Origin: Elysia chlorotica
Taxonomy: Eukaryota > Mollusca > Gastropoda > Plakobranchidae
Assembly: GCA_003991915.1 (NCBI GenBank)
Contig: RQTK01000148.1
Span: 133,047 to 197,046 of the forward strand
Reading direction: 5' to 3'
DNA length: 64,000 nt
Positions within the stretch are counted from its first letter, which is position 1, and every line of letters begins with the position of its first letter. The notes below the pieces were generated by a model. It was not told the DNA's origin. It saw only the letters and a list, made by a program, of their open reading frames with translations, and did not search any database. Shown in pieces: positions 21,503 through 34,759 of the stretch. The translations under genes were made by a program, and so were the position numbers.

Positions 21503-21996
21503 CAGTGAACCTAGGATTTAATATGATGCTTGTTTGTGGTGATATACCCTTGTTGAATACTAGTTCTGGTTGGATGAAAGACTTGCATGAGAAGAACAAA
21601 ATACACAACTAGCACTGTCAAAATACAGTTCTAAGCTGCTATTTGCTCTTTATTATGTTTGTAATAAAAAAGCTCTGGTCTCCCCTTCCCCCCTCGTTTT
21701 TTTTACTTTTTTTATTTATTAATTTCACTTTATTGTTTATCCTTCGGTAGAGCCAGGTTTCTTTGTAGTTGATATATGTTGTTTTTAGGGTTTTTTTTAG
21801 GAGAGAGGGGGGGGGGGTGTTCTAAGCCTATTTAAAGTAAAAGGAAGTATATTGTTGTATTTTATTTTGGGTTTTTTTGTACTACGACTTATTAAGGGGA
21901 TAAACTAAACTTGGGTTCACATACATATAATTATTCATACAATGAAACCAAGGTATCATTGCTTTGGCCCATTCTTGTTTTGTTTGAGGTTCACTG
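21503..21996. mobile_element. Possible short Tigger-like MITE in PDSS2 3' region
   Basis: CAGTGAACCT at 21503 and its exact reverse complement AGGTTCACTG ending at 21996 form a 10-base terminal inverted repeat. The right side is followed by TA; the left is preceded by TG. Only the outer 10 bases match well, so the call is tentative. Confidence 0.35.
21663..21668 (+). terminator. PDSS2: Candidate PDSS2 poly(A) signal
   Basis: AATAAA 531 bases after the PDSS2 stop, followed by a T-rich stretch. Another AATAAA occurs at 22552-22557, so the true end is uncertain. Confidence 0.35.
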
Positions 21997-22120
21997 TATA
22001 CTCGTGTGTCTTTGTGGACTTTTTATGCAGACGACATTAAAACAGGCAGCATTTTTTCTTCATTATAATTATGTGCATAGAGCTCATGAATATACTATTC
22101 TGTTAGTTAAGTACTCTTAA

Positions 22121-24560
22121 CGCTTGGTTCCCTGATGCTCTGTCAAGAGAATGAGGTCAACTTAACATCAATTTTAAATGAAATGCATGTTCAATACAAC
22201 TGTGAAAAGATTGAAATTGCATGAAAGCTGCAACCAAAGTCTGTCTAATTTATTTGTTTGTATTAGTTTATAACTTTGCACATTTCTATTTGAGGTAACA
22301 AGTTTTAGTCATGTTTTTATGTTTTCTGATTTCAAAGTGGATTTATGTAGGTTAGTATTTTATTTTATCATCTGATTGAGAAAAATATTTGCTGAACAAC
22401 ATTTAATAATTATTAACGTTGTTTTATGTTGGATTTTTTTTTCACACTATCAAGAAATTTGGATGCATTGGGGTGTGAATGTGAGTTTGCATTACCTTAA
22501 TCAGTGTTCTATGCAAATAGCTTTTATAAATTGCTGCTATTATTTGTTAAAAATAAACAGTATGAAAATTAGTTCTGCATTTTCGTCTTTTATTTATTAG
22601 GTAAACGGGTTTCAAATTAACAAATTTGAGGTTTGTAACTGACTACAAAATGTTAGGTAAGGATACGTGTCTTCATGGAGATCATGATTGGTTATTTTGT
22701 TTGGCAAATGTGAATGTTTTCATAGGGTTTGCTCTTTTGTAAGAGAAGAGAGATGAGGAATTTTCTTTACATATATGTTTTGGAAAGAAATGGAACATTA
22801 TGAATGACATAAGAGACACAAATAAAATCATAACTTAGATATCTTGGCTGAGCACTGGTGCTTTCCCCTGAAGCTTATGCTTGCCTCAAAAGAGACTTTG
22901 CATCCAAGTCAAATGAACCTCAGAAGGTGCTGGGGTTTCTTTTTTGTTGCTGTTTTTTTTTTTTTAGAATTAAATGTTATTCTATGATTTATACCCAATC
23001 TCAAGTGCATACATGTACAAAGAAGTTTTAAATAAACTACTTCAAGAAGCTTTTTGATCAGAAGATGGAGATTGGGACCCAAATGAAAAGAAGAAGAAAA
23101 TGACTTAAATACATTCATGTCTGTAAATGCACCAGATTTTCTTATGACATAAAAACTCTCAAGTAGGGTTTGATTTTAGACATCAAAATTGCAGAAGGAT
23201 TCAGACTTATTTGATAAAAAGAAGCAGGATTATAGTTGGGCTTCAGTGTAAGCAGCCCTAGGGTTTCCATACACACAATCAATACATTCAAGAAAGTAAT
23301 TATCACATAATTATTTTAAAGAAAAAAAAAAGATTAAAGTACGGTTAATACACATGTACATTGCATTCTCGTACTTTTGAAATTTAGAAACTAACGCAAA
23401 GCTATAGTACATTTAGGGCCTACTGTTTTCATATAAAAATGTAAATAATCATGGATCAATTGGGTTGAGGACTCTTCCAACATCCTATTTTCATTACGAT
23501 GGTAATTGATTGCTTCACTGAATTTTATTTATTTTGAAAAAAAATTATTTCTGAAAAACAGTAGAATCCCTTTTAAGTTTAAAACTAAAATGGTATTAAA
23601 AAAAAGCCAGACTATGAACACATACATGTACATGTATGTTCGGTATTTCTTCAGACCATCTTGAAAGAAGAAAATTTGCACTCTATCTATATTAGATTTA
23701 AATATTGTTTCCTTTCTTATAAGTTAATGGCCTTTTTCACACTGAGAAATGACAAATGTAATGTATGCACCTGGCCATATTATCATAATTGTTTCTTTCA
23801 AATAGTCAAACAAATGGTATGACTCTATTTTAATATGCTACGTTTTATGCACTGCTTAATTTTTATCAGATATATCAAACAGGTTATAAAAACAATTGAA
23901 AAAGTCCTTGCCTTTTTTGGGGTTTGAATCCTCTAAGTTGCATCAACACCCACGTCTACCTAATTGACAATGGGAGACAATGAGGTTCTTATGGTAGTGG
24001 CAACACCTAATTTAACACAGTTTGAATAACTGGGTTGTATCAAATTTTAAAAATAAGTTAGCCTGTGAGATTTCATGGATGATCAAAGACTCTAGAAGTT
24101 AGTTGAAGACACTGATATGACATTCCCTATAGGCGTAAACTTTACTAGGCTATACTCAAAGAAAAGTTGTGACCTTAAATCATGGCCTACAATTCCACCA
24201 AAACTTATTTTTGTTACCTATAAAATCCATGTTTCAACAGATCACTTTGTATTATGTATTTTTAATACACTGAGTCAATACTGACCATTTTGGTTATCTC
24301 AAACCCTTCAAATGTTTCGATTTCAATTTATTGGGTGACCTTGACAGACCAATTCCAGAAGAAGGAAACAGTATGAGTCCTATCTGTGCGTCAGGGGTGA
24401 CACCCACACATCACTGATAAACAGGCAACTACTCTTTAGCCCATTAGGCTTAGAGGTCTGGGTGTTCCATTGGAAGCGCATGTGGCTTTTAAGTGAGATG
24501 TTGCGACTGAAAGAGGTAGGCCTACGCTATGGACAAAGATCTAAAAGCTTAGAGAGATTA
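22121..24560. other. AT-rich intergenic DNA, no gene seen
   Basis: No splice-framed coding segment and no recognisable repeat beyond short homopolymers was found. Several ACATGTACATGT-type palindromes occur (for example near 23625-23640). Confidence 0.55.
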
Positions 24561-24574
24561 TTTTTATGGAGCTG

Positions 24575-24637
24575 TTGTTGTTCTCCTTTTTCTTCTTCTC
24601 TTCTTCCTTGCTTCTTCTTCTTCTTCTTCTTCTTCTT

Positions 24638-24668
<31 letters not shown>

Positions 24669-24710
24669 GACTTCTTCTTCTTGAATTCTTCTTCTTCTTC
24701 TTTTTCGAGA
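24575..24710. repeat. (CTT)n / (TTC)n microsatellite
   Basis: Clean CTT repeats at about 24612-24667 with degraded TTC on both sides. The poly-Arg and poly-Phe frames over it are artefacts. Confidence 0.95.
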
Positions 24711-24720
24711 TGTGATCCTC

Positions 24721-26362
24721 TTTCAACAAATCCTCCTCCACCTCCATATATTCCTCTATTGTGAAATCATTCGCCATCACTACTCCTCCATCACAAAAAA
24801 TGGTTATTTCACTTGAAATAACCATCTGGGTTAAAAACACCAAGAAAACAAGAACCTACCCAAAAATGTACGCCTCTTTACAATTACATTTTTATTGCCC
24901 ATTGGTAGGCCTACGTAACACGAATGGGCCAAAATCTACGCCTGTCCTTTTTCCCAGTCATTATTTTAAAGTATGTATCGGGTATTGCAAAGAATAATAA
25001 ACTTTGCCAACAGTAGATTTTGTAAAAATGATTGGATTAGTTTAAAACGCAAAGTGCAAAATTAATTGACACAGACAATCAGATGAATAGCTACAGAACA
25101 GAAATTCAAACAGGGCAACATAAAGACGTTTTAACTTTAATAATTTGTGCTTTTCACTCTTACTCGTTTGTTTTAGTCTTTTATTCTCAATTAGTTTGCA
25201 CTTTTCACAGTCCCGGATAAGCTAAAATAAAACGCAAACAAAACACACACAAAATCTACAACACCGAGAACATTATTTTAGACGAGGACTAAACAGTATA
25301 CAACCAACGCTGGATGAGAGAAACAAAACAAAAAAACAACCATGTACTAAAACAGAAGGGTATAAGATAGAGCAATTCCATCCACAGTTAAAGATAAATT
25401 ACGATTTTTAAAAATTTTGTTCGTACATAATCATACTCATAATATTGTCATTGTATAATTGTGTTGAGGGTATCTTTTGTATTAGCCCCTTGGCTATAAT
25501 AATCACTGTAAAAATTGTACCCATAATTATGATTTGTATAGTCTAGTAACTTTTGATAAAGCGTTGATTTTGATGGCCGTTTTTTTTTTTGTTTTTTGTT
25601 TTGTTTTTGGGTTTGTTTTGTTTTTCTGCGGTATTGGTTTCCTTATTGCTTCGAGTCACACATATATATTGTTTTAAGACTCGTGGCTATTAATCTTAAA
25701 AGTTAACATGATACGTACGTAATGCAGTTATATCTATTCATGTATCTGATAGTGTGAAACAGATGGTTACACGGGGAGGGTTTTGCGTGCATAGGTAAAG
25801 ATAATTAATTATAATAAAGAAATAGAGTAGCCTAGCCACGCTAGCTCCCCTAATCAATAGCACTGTGAGCTATTTTTGTGAAACGTCTCACGACATCTTA
25901 TGTATCAGATCTGGCTATGTATCATACTAGACAGACTGAGTAATCCTGCTCTGCGGTTGTATTTAAATGTATACATGTAGTATACGGAGTATGCGGTATT
26001 TAACAACACGGATAAGGTGCTCTCTACCATAAAAAAAAGTAGTTATCCTGTCTTTGTTTTCATTTTGTGATTAGGGTGGGAGACGGAAAGAATCAACAAT
26101 AATAATTAAGCTTCCATTTCAAAATAATTAATATTATTTTCGAAAGATATGCAAAAATCAGGTATACCTCTGAACTTGGTTTACTTATAAAATGACATAC
26201 TAGGCATACCCAGCTTAGAAGTAGCAGAAAAATCAATTCATATTAGAGGCAATGTAAATTAATACTTTTTAGATTCTATGTGATGGTAGCCTATGCAAAG
26301 TGTAGGCTATTATTCTGCATGTGGGTCTTTAGATAATAATAAATAATGCATGATCATGATGA
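24721..26362. other. Intergenic DNA, no gene seen
   Basis: AT-rich, with a G/T homopolymer-rich patch at 25578-25630. No coding or repeat-element signal was recognised. Confidence 0.5.
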
Positions 26363-26363
26363 T

Positions 26364-26444
<81 letters not shown>

Positions 26445-26446
26445 TA
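26363..26446. repeat. (TAG)n array 1
   Basis: About 27 near-perfect TAG repeats; the first of three TAG arrays within 700 bases. Confidence 0.95.
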
Positions 26447-26568
26447 TAAATTTGATTTTAGGAGAGGCAGAACACTTGATTAATTATGAGTAGATCTAGA
26501 ATTGTTTAGGTATTTTTCCACAGTAGTAGAGGTAGGCTTTTAATGTAAATGGACGAACAATGATTGCA

Positions 26569-26691
<123 letters not shown>

Positions 26692-26715
26692 TACATTGTA
26701 TTGTTCTCGTTGTTG

Positions 26716-26851
26716 TAGAAGAAGAAGAAGAAGAAGAAGAAGAAGAAGAAGAAGAAGAAGAAGAAGAAGAAGAAGAAGAAGAAGAAGAAGAAGAAGAAGA
26801 AGAAGAAGAAGAAGAAGAAGAAGAAGAAGAAGAAGAAGAAGAAGAAGAAGA
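26716..26851. repeat. (GAA)n array, about 45 units
   Basis: A long pure AAG/GAA run right after the second TAG array. Perfect GAA.TTC tracts of this length can form triplex DNA; that is established for such repeats and not shown here. Confidence 0.97.
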
Positions 26852-26944
26852 ACTGCAGCGGCATATAATTTTTACCGTCGTCGAACTATAGTGTATTCTC
26901 TATTTACCCACTAGAGTAATAACAATTTTGCGACATGACTTGTA

Positions 26945-26978
26945 GCCTACTTTGTAGAGAAAAAATGTGTAGTAGTAA

Positions 26979-27061
<83 letters not shown>

Positions 27062-27087
27062 CCTACTTTGTAGAGAAAAAATGTGTA
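26945..27087. repeat. (TAG)n array 3 inside a 26-bp direct duplication
   Basis: CCTACTTTGTAGAGAAAAAA plus TGTGTA occurs on both sides (about 26946 and 27061) of a TAG array at about 26968-27060. The flank and array duplicated together. Confidence 0.9.
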
Positions 27088-27089
27088 AT

Positions 27090-28769
27090 TTTCCTTTTGG
27101 AAAACATAACGCGTGGTCTTGCCACTTACCTTTTTTTATTCTATTTATCCTGCTGAACGAAAGACAGGTTTATAATCCCGTTTCCGCGAACCACAGAATA
27201 TAGATATATGTAGATCTTGATTGAAATTATTCTTGGTATCTTACACACTTGCGGAAAGAACTGAATTCCTGATTTAAGTAAACATTGAAATGGATGATCC
27301 GCTGAAATAGTTAAAAGGAGAAAACACACTTATTGTGATAACCAACTTCAAACGTAGGCCTACTTTAAGCATAGTGTAAAAATTATTTCTGTAACTAGGG
27401 TTATATCTAGATCCCCGATTAATGATTAAATATTAATGTAGACCAACCCCTGCTTCCTCAGGCAGTCATCGCCAAGGCTTTATTAAACTGATACACTTTA
27501 TATCACCCTAAAATCGATAGATGTAGTCTTAACCCTTTTTTCACAACAAATATTAATTACTACAATAAATAAGTGACTGACTAGATCGCTCTAGAGCTAT
27601 AACTAAATTCTATGTAGACCTATGAAAAAGATACACCGAAACTGAAGCATAGTGCCTCCTGGGAATAAGCAGTTCTTGGAATTATTATTTTTGAAGGAAG
27701 CTTTCGTTTCCTGGAAATCGAGGCAGTCGGTTTCAGTTAACGGATATTCGATTTCACATTAAGCAAAGGTATGCCAACGCGACTTACTTTGCTGTTCCCC
27801 CTCGTGGTCTGATGTCAATAATAATTATTATTTATTTTACACTGTTATGTTTAAAACTGCAGGTTCTATGCTGTAAAATATTCGGTAACATAAACATTAT
27901 GAACACATTGGCATGAACTGTAGGCCTATTCCTAAGAGACTAAATATAGTCGTAAAAACCGACATGTGGGCCTAGATCTAGAGTTAGCTAATGCTGCCAG
28001 ATCACCCCACCCCCGTTTTTATGTTAGATAAATCTAGATCTACGTTAATTGTTCTTCTTATTCTACGAGGGGTTTGGGGGGGGGGGGTATAAAAGAAAGA
28101 ACCAAAAGATTACAAAGTAATAGCAAACAAACACAAGCACGGTAAAACATTAAAACCATTTACAATAATAAGTCAATAACGCGAAAGAGTTGGTGCATCT
28201 TTTTGTGAAAATATTTTTAGTTTCTTATGATTTCTCACATGATATTCTGAAGAAACATAGTTTTGATTTTCAGAGAACAACACATTTTGCTCATCAGTTA
28301 TTTTTTACACTTTGTCCATCCCACAACTCCCACTAAGTGTATGGGTTCCCATCTATGTAAAGCGTTCCACGGTACCAGCCGAGAGGATAGTCCACGAAAC
28401 CGCATAATTCCCATTCTTAATATTGGTGCTTTTGGAGTTACTTTTGGGAACTTATAACATGATATTCTTTGTAAAGAACAAAATATGATTATTTCTAGGC
28501 TTGCCTTACACGAAAACTACATAACATTTTTTCAAAGCGAAAGAGGCACAATTAATATTATGATTTTAGGGGTAAAGAGAGCACAGAGAAGGTTCCTAAA
28601 TTATTATTGGAAAAATCTTGGAATCTATCAAAGAGGATATTGTATCTCATATCTCATTAGATTTCCCCAAGCATAGTTTGCGAAACAAGTAAGCTACCGG
28701 ACCTAGCCATAATGACCTGGCGCTCTTCTATGATTGGCTAATGTTTGTTGCTTATCATTCAACGCCAAG
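27090..28769. other. Intergenic DNA with CTAGATCT words, no gene seen
   Basis: Several TCTAGATC/CTAGATCT words occur at about 27405-28045, then a G-run at 28071-28087. Open frames at 28263-28676 show no family features. Confidence 0.5.
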
Positions 28770-28980
28770 ACTATGTAGGCCATGTTGTATGCTGGTCCCC
28801 CAACATGCGACAATTTTATGTCCTGCCACCTACAAGACAGTGTGCGGTGACCAGCCAGTCACATTATATCAGACACTGTCCCAATCAGTAGGGGATATAA
28901 TCGGACAAATAAATGTTTTGGTCGCTCGCGGGGTTCGAACAGGGGCACCCTAGAAATGAAATAAACACTCTAACCCACTT
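28770..28980 (-). mobile_element. Diverged tRNA-type SINE, minus strand
   Basis: A B-box complement GGGGTTCGAAC near 28930 and the shared order of blocks (ATCGGACAAATAAAT, the CAGTCACATTATA-like block, ACATGCGACAATTTTATGTCC) place it with the other SINEs. It is much more diverged, perhaps a separate subfamily. Confidence 0.55.
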
Positions 28981-29419
28981 TAGTTAAAATAGCCGCGTCC
29001 TTTTTACAGAAAATGCAATGCATTTTTTAATTGCGATACACATCTTTTTTGACTAACTGTATAGTGTTTTGCTACAAATTCACATTTGTTGATACATGCA
29101 TTAAGGTTTGAAAAAAATATGTATCTAAGAAAAGGGAATAACTTTAAGTTTGTTAAAGAACAATCATGTATCAATATTGTATTGAAAAAATAAATAAATT
29201 AGCAAGCAACATTCATAATTGTGAGTATTGATTATCGGCAATCTTTACTCAACTGTGAAATCGTTTCGCGATGAAATTGTGATCATCATCCTCAACACAC
29301 GTCTCATTAGACACTCTGGGATCAACACTCATCTTCTTTTTTTTTTTGTTACAACTTAGCCACAGAAATCTTAATATAGGCTAGAAAGAGAACTCACCTC
29401 TCTTACTCCACCTCCTGCC

Positions 29420-29420
<1 letters not shown>

Positions 29421-29489
<69 letters not shown>

Positions 29490-29490
29490 T
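29421..29490. repeat. (ATC)n microsatellite
   Basis: More than 20 ATC repeats, degrading into TTCATCCTCATTATC. Confidence 0.95.
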
Positions 29491-30069
29491 TCATCCTCAT
29501 TATCATAATCATCATCATTAATGTATTATTCACCATTGTTGTTCGCTATTCTCACTGGCGTATACCAGAGATAGCCTCGGTTGGCGTTCTTTTTTTCAAT
29601 AGGCCCACATGTATTATTATTTATAATTATATTCTAAACTTCGCTTTTTCTGTTTTCTTTTCCACCTATGCAAGACAAATGGTTACCGTATAAGGATGCA
29701 GGTTTGACCTCAGTTCAGAGTGCTTCAAATCACTTATACTTTCTTACGTATCTTCCCTGTATAAATTTGTGTTTTTGAAACGACGCTGAACTTAAATTGT
29801 ATTTATTCATACCTGTTTTTTTTTTATCCGTTTCTTCATCTTCTTTTTTTTTTGTTACAACTTAGCCACAGAAATGTTATAATTTATAGGCTAGAAAGCG
29901 AACTCCCAATATACTTATTTTTGTGATGCTTAGAACTACGTCATAGCCGAGAAGTGTTGGCAACTACACAGACTGGTTTTAGCGCTGGAATAGAGACTGA
30001 TTGGTTGATTTCTCGTCAGATCCTAGGGATTGATAAATGATCTGATCATTTTAATATATCTTTTAACGT

Positions 30070-30205
30070 TCTTCTTCTTCTTCGTCTTCTTCTTCTTCTT
30101 CTTCTTCTTCTTCTTCTTCTTCTTCTTCTTCTTCTTCTTCTTCTTCTTCTTCTTCTTCTTCTTCTTCTTCTATTTTTTTCTATCGTTTGGCATTACTCTA
30201 TTATG

Positions 30206-30241
<36 letters not shown>

Positions 30242-30243
30242 TA
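30070..30243. repeat. (TTC)n then (ATT)n microsatellites
   Basis: TTC/CTT repeats at 30070-30171 and ATT repeats at about 30205-30243, roughly 210 bases before the NDUFB2 ATG. They lie in its promoter region. Confidence 0.95.
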
Positions 30244-30453
30244 TCATTTACGTGTAAGCTAAACGAAACTCTTTTTTTGTGGAGACAAGGAAAACCAAAG
30301 TGCAGATCCCCCCGCAGAGGACAAGTTACTTTCGTATCGGACTGACCCCACGTAAACATGTACTAGAACAGTAGAAGGGTCCTCTTTGGATGTGGTATCT
30401 AACATCAAAGTTGTAATAAAAATACCTGCCTTTAGAGTCTATTTAATATCAAC

Positions 30454-33400
30454 ATGTCTCTATTAATCGGCAGATTGCGGCCGTTTATCAAATCGGCTGC
30501 ATTGTTGCGCAAAGCACCAACGAAAAGCATCGGAAAACCAGCAGTTCGGAACGCTGGAACGTAAGTCCAACCCACTGTAAAATCAGATCTCTTGATGATT
30601 TCTAGATTCTCTATCTAGATTTTAAAAAGCTGCTTAAAATAGCGAACCTTACTTTAGCTTGATAGATCTGCCTCGATTTAGAGATGTAACCGTAAGTCTT
30701 AGCCTATGTAAAATCAGATTCTAGATCTAGATCTAGATATCTATCTAGTTTCAGATACCTTGCCCTTGTTTGATATCAAGATTCCTAGATCTAAGATCTA
30801 GATCTCTATAGGTTTATTAACTGAAAACTGTTGATTTTCTAGGGGAAGATGGTGTAAAAAGCCATGTTAAATGTTTTGACTATAGTTAATGCGGCCAACC
30901 CCATCTGTTAGAACTATTTGCGTGAATGTAGGCTTGTAATCAGTAATTGGCTCATCTTTACACTGTACAAATGCCTGCAACCGACGGTGCTTAGCTTGGC
31001 AGTAGTACTCGATCAGTAACATCACTCATTTCAAGTCAATAGTTCTGTATATTGGACAGAGCCTTCATTTGCAAACAGTCTAGATGGTGGGATGGTTGAT
31101 AGATGTGTCAAAATGGATGTACGGCCATGAGATTTTTCGGGAAACCCAATGGCAGACCAATTAATACTAGTACTAGTCAAAATGATGCATTCAAGGGTCA
31201 TTAATTGTAGGGCAGTTTTAAGCTTCGGAACAATTTTCTGCTCTTTCCCTTCCATCTCTTTCATTTTTTCAACTAACATTGATCTGAAGATTGCATTTTA
31301 AGCAATGATGCATTTGAAGGCACCAGATTTAATCATTGTTCTGGATTGACAAGTAGGGTGTCAAAGATTTGATACTCAGCTGATATTTCCATTTCTCTAG
31401 ATTGTAGATTGGGGCTACCAGTTACAACGGTTTTAAGTGCATGACAATTTCAGTCAAGGGGCATACATTACAGGAGGCATGTAAAAAAAGTTTCACACCC
31501 ATATTTATTTGGAATAAGTTTGATTGTGGTCACCTACAATGTAATAATGTGGTTTCTCCTTTGTTCATCCACACAAAAGTAGTTACAAACAATTTTCAAA
31601 GAGCAGAAACAAGATACATACAAACAAATCTAGTTTATCAGTGCATAGAAATTTAGTTTTATGAAAAATCAGGGATCAGCCATTTCAGCGCAATGAGCAA
31701 TACTGCCACTTTAACATGACCCACCTAAGACGAATTTTAAACGGCTGTGGTGTTGTACTTTCGACCACTTATATAGATAGTCGTCAAGATGCTGCAAACT
31801 ATGAGATATTTGAAAGAATTATGAAAGTCATTTTTAAATTATTTGATTGCAATCAATAAAGATACACAAACATTCTTTTTATTAATTTTTATAAAAATGG
31901 GCCAACTCTGGTTTTCAACACATACAATTAATCATTTAATTTAATACTAACAAAAAGCAAGAAGTCTATGAATTCAAAATATTTTTATTTATGTTGAATA
32001 GATCTGACACTTCTGCGAAGTTAACACTGTTTACTCATGCAACCAGCAATGGCAATGTACTTACCTTGACAACTGACAATTAAAAAATACACTTAGTGAT
32101 TTTATAGTATCAAGCTTCAAATTCAAATCAATCAAAAAGTGAATATCTAATAACAAACTTCAAATTCAAACCAATCAAAAAGTGAATATCTGGTGCCATA
32201 CATGAAAACAATTTGAAGATCAACATTAAAAGACTTATAAACTGCAATCGGTTTACATGTGATGGAAGTTATGCACTACCCTAGATGAAGATTTCCAGAT
32301 TATTTGCAATCTTGTGTTTCAAGTTTGCATGCCATCTCTGTTTATGCCAGGGGGAAAACTGGCTATAATAGTAGAAAGTTGGGCTTTAGTTTTTCTCAAT
32401 GTCCCTGGCATTGTTTAAAAATCCTACTTGTAATGGGGTATAACGTACTCATAGAAATTAGTTAATATCGGCAGACATAATCAGCTATTATTTATAGTCA
32501 TGATTCTGAGGGTTAAAATGAAAAGAGTAGCAACCCAGACATTTTTAAGATTGTTGTAGAGTTTGCAGATTCCATGTGCACTCCCTAAACTAATGTTATT
32601 ACCAAATGTTTTCCTTTCCGTTTTAAAACTCAAATGATACCAGCTGTTAAGGCACTCAAAAAGGGTCGATCTTTCATGTGTATGAAGAAAATCTAGACTG
32701 ATTAGTGTTATTTAAACAGTTTCTGAACCCTCCTCATACTCCACAGACAGACTGACACATTTGTCTGGGTCAGGATGATGTGCTGCCTCAGTATGGTTAA
32801 CTTAATTGGTTGCTGCTTTACGCTGTTCTAAAGATTTTTTTATCATGATTGACTTCTACAATCTATATGTACTTAAGTGCCAAATTCACCACCAGCTCTA
32901 ATACTCCTCATTTTCTTATAAAAATATGTCTCAAAGACCAAATTGCTGGTTTAGAGACAAGACATTGTAACCATCCTCTTTCTTTATTTCCATTTACAAT
33001 GTTATAAATGTGATGCCTCTAGATCCGAAAAAGGGTAATAATTTATGGTATAGTAGATGCATGTTCTAAACTAAAATTGATTTTTTTCAGGATTTATTAA
33101 TGCTGCCTAAAGATATAATTAGTATTAAAGTAGAAGTTACGAATTATGCAATACCAGAAAGACTGTCACCTTTTTTTTAAAAAACTGATATTTCTTTTTT
33201 TTTTTAAATCAAACTTCACAGGATAACATACAGAGCTCATGCTGTGAAAGACACCGGAATGGCCCTCTATCTTGGGGAGGGGATTAGTTTTTTCTTCTGG
33301 TACTGGATCTTGTACCACTGCTGGTTTGAGTTTGATCATCTGGTGGTAAGTTCAATTAAGGTTTACAAGTTTGCGTTACAACGTCTACCAGCAGTGTTGA

Positions 33401-34465
33401 AATGTCACAAAGCAATCTCGCAACACTTTTAGGTAAAATGTCATTATAAATACACTATGTGGAATGCACAGAACATTATATGGTCGAGGTCCTCATGAAC
33501 CTTCAACTGTAAACAAATTGTACTCATCCTTTAACAGCAGAAATGGCAGCAGAAAACACGTTTTGTTCTCAATTTAATGATGTTAATGTATTGTGCCCTT
33601 CACGGCTGTGTTGGATTTTTTTTATGATTTTATCTGATCTTCAAGATTTTGCTGAAAATTGTGTGATTTATGGTCCAAAACTGTTAGTGATATAAGAATT
33701 ACAAAAGCCAGATTTTCTATGACAAGGTTAACAAATAATGCTTGTTTTCAATAATCAATGACAATACTGTAGTCGCCTTTTGTGTTGTCCAAATTTGTAA
33801 GATTGTTTTAATGTTAAGCATATTTCTTTTAAAAAGAGGTGTTTCTTTCAAGTGTGTGACAGCGCATGAAATTGCCAGACCTCAGTTATGGGATCCGTCC
33901 ACAATATAGCCTAAATAGTGGCAAGTGCTGACGTTGGATGTCAAACAAACTCAACTACTACTACCAGGGTGCTACTTTTTCAAATCTTTATGCTGAATAC
34001 ATGAATTATAATGATTTACTCTTCATGTACTTTTTGAAGCTTGTCAAAGGGTCTAAACAATAAATCTATTAAGATTTCCAAGAGGCATACATATAACTTT
34101 CAAATCCGCATTCTAAAATCTTTGGGTTTTTAAAGGTTTTTTTTCAAGGAAGCTGTTTATTTCATCAATATGATATATAATAATAGGTAAGAAGCATCAC
34201 TCACTTTTATATGCTAAGAATGAACCATACCCACATTAGTTTGTGTTTTTTTCTCAAAATGAAAAAATGGGTATTAATTAGAACATATACATGTATGTGA
34301 AATCTATTGGCATAGTTGTATGAATTTCTTAACTACATGGAAGTAAATGATGACCAATTTTTTCCTTCTTTTCACATCTTTTCACAGCCACCTCATGAGT
34401 ACCCTGATCCAACTAAATTCACAAATGAAGAGCTAGGGATACCAGCAGATGACGAGGACGACTAG
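30454..34465 (+). CDS. NDUFB2: NADH dehydrogenase (complex I) subunit NDUFB2, 3 exons, 102 aa
   Basis: An accessory membrane-arm subunit of respiratory complex I in the inner mitochondrial membrane. Exons 30454-30560, 33222-33345 and 34388-34465 have GT-AG ends and matching phases. An in-frame TAG 21 bases upstream sets the start. The N-terminal 35 residues are a basic presequence (RLRPFIKSAALLRKAPTKSI). The middle carries one membrane helix with a Trp/Phe-rich face (FFFWYWILYHCWFEFDHL). The end matches the family signature of a YPDP motif, then T-N-E-E-L-G-I-P and an acidic tail (PADDEDD). The length fits the vertebrate protein (about 105). Exon 2 offers GTGGTAAG; the second GT gives the correct frame. 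Confidence 0.94.
30580..30830. repeat. CTAGATCTAG word cluster in NDUFB2 intron 1
   Basis: TCTAGATCTAGATCTAGATA at about 30720 and AGATCTAAGATCTAGATCTC at about 30788, among other AGATCT/CTAGAT words. This resembles the cluster in the MLYCD-PDSS2 promoter region. Confidence 0.7.
30831..33221. other. Rest of NDUFB2 intron 1
   Basis: It holds a 43-bp tandem duplication at 32111-32195 (TTCAAATTCAAAtCAATCAA-type unit, two copies). Open frames at 31031-31279 and 31441-31656 are unrecognised and probably chance. Confidence 0.55.
33850..33958 (+). mobile_element. 5'-truncated SINE in NDUFB2 intron 2
   Basis: Only the 3' half of the SINE family is present: GTGTGTGACAGCGCATGAAA, CAGACCTCAG, CCACAATATAGCC, GACGTTGGATGTCAAAC and CTCAACTA. 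Confidence 0.8.
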
Positions 34466-34732
34466 ACTGTTTGTTTTTATTTGTTTTTTTATTTTCTTCT
34501 TTTTTTTCTCCTCTTTGTAGAGTTTGGAGAGATTTTTTTAATGATAGAATGAACTAAATATTGATCGTAGAGAAATTGATTTGCAAAGTTGTAATCCAAT
34601 GTGGTCTTGATTGATTGGCTTTCTTGCAAATGTGATTATAGTTTAGGTTGACTGAAAATGAAGTAAATAGTTTTAATTTGATATTTGTATTTGAATTTTG
34701 ACTTGCGTTTTGACAAGTGATTTCATGTGGTG

Positions 34733-34738
34733 AATAAA
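34733..34738 (+). terminator. NDUFB2: NDUFB2 poly(A) signal
   Basis: AATAAA 268 bases after the NDUFB2 stop, followed by a T-rich region (TTCTTTACATGAGTTTGTC), as expected for a cleavage site. Confidence 0.65.
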
Positions 34739-34759
34739 TGATCTTAACTTCCATTCTTC

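Noticed and set aside
26696..27156. Poly-Arg and poly-Ser open frames
   Set aside because: Direct readings of (GAA)n and (TAG)n arrays, with no flanking coding features.
31031..31279. 82-codon minus-strand frame in NDUFB2 intron 1
   Set aside because: No recognised domain and no splice-site support; probably chance or an unrecognisable repeat relic.
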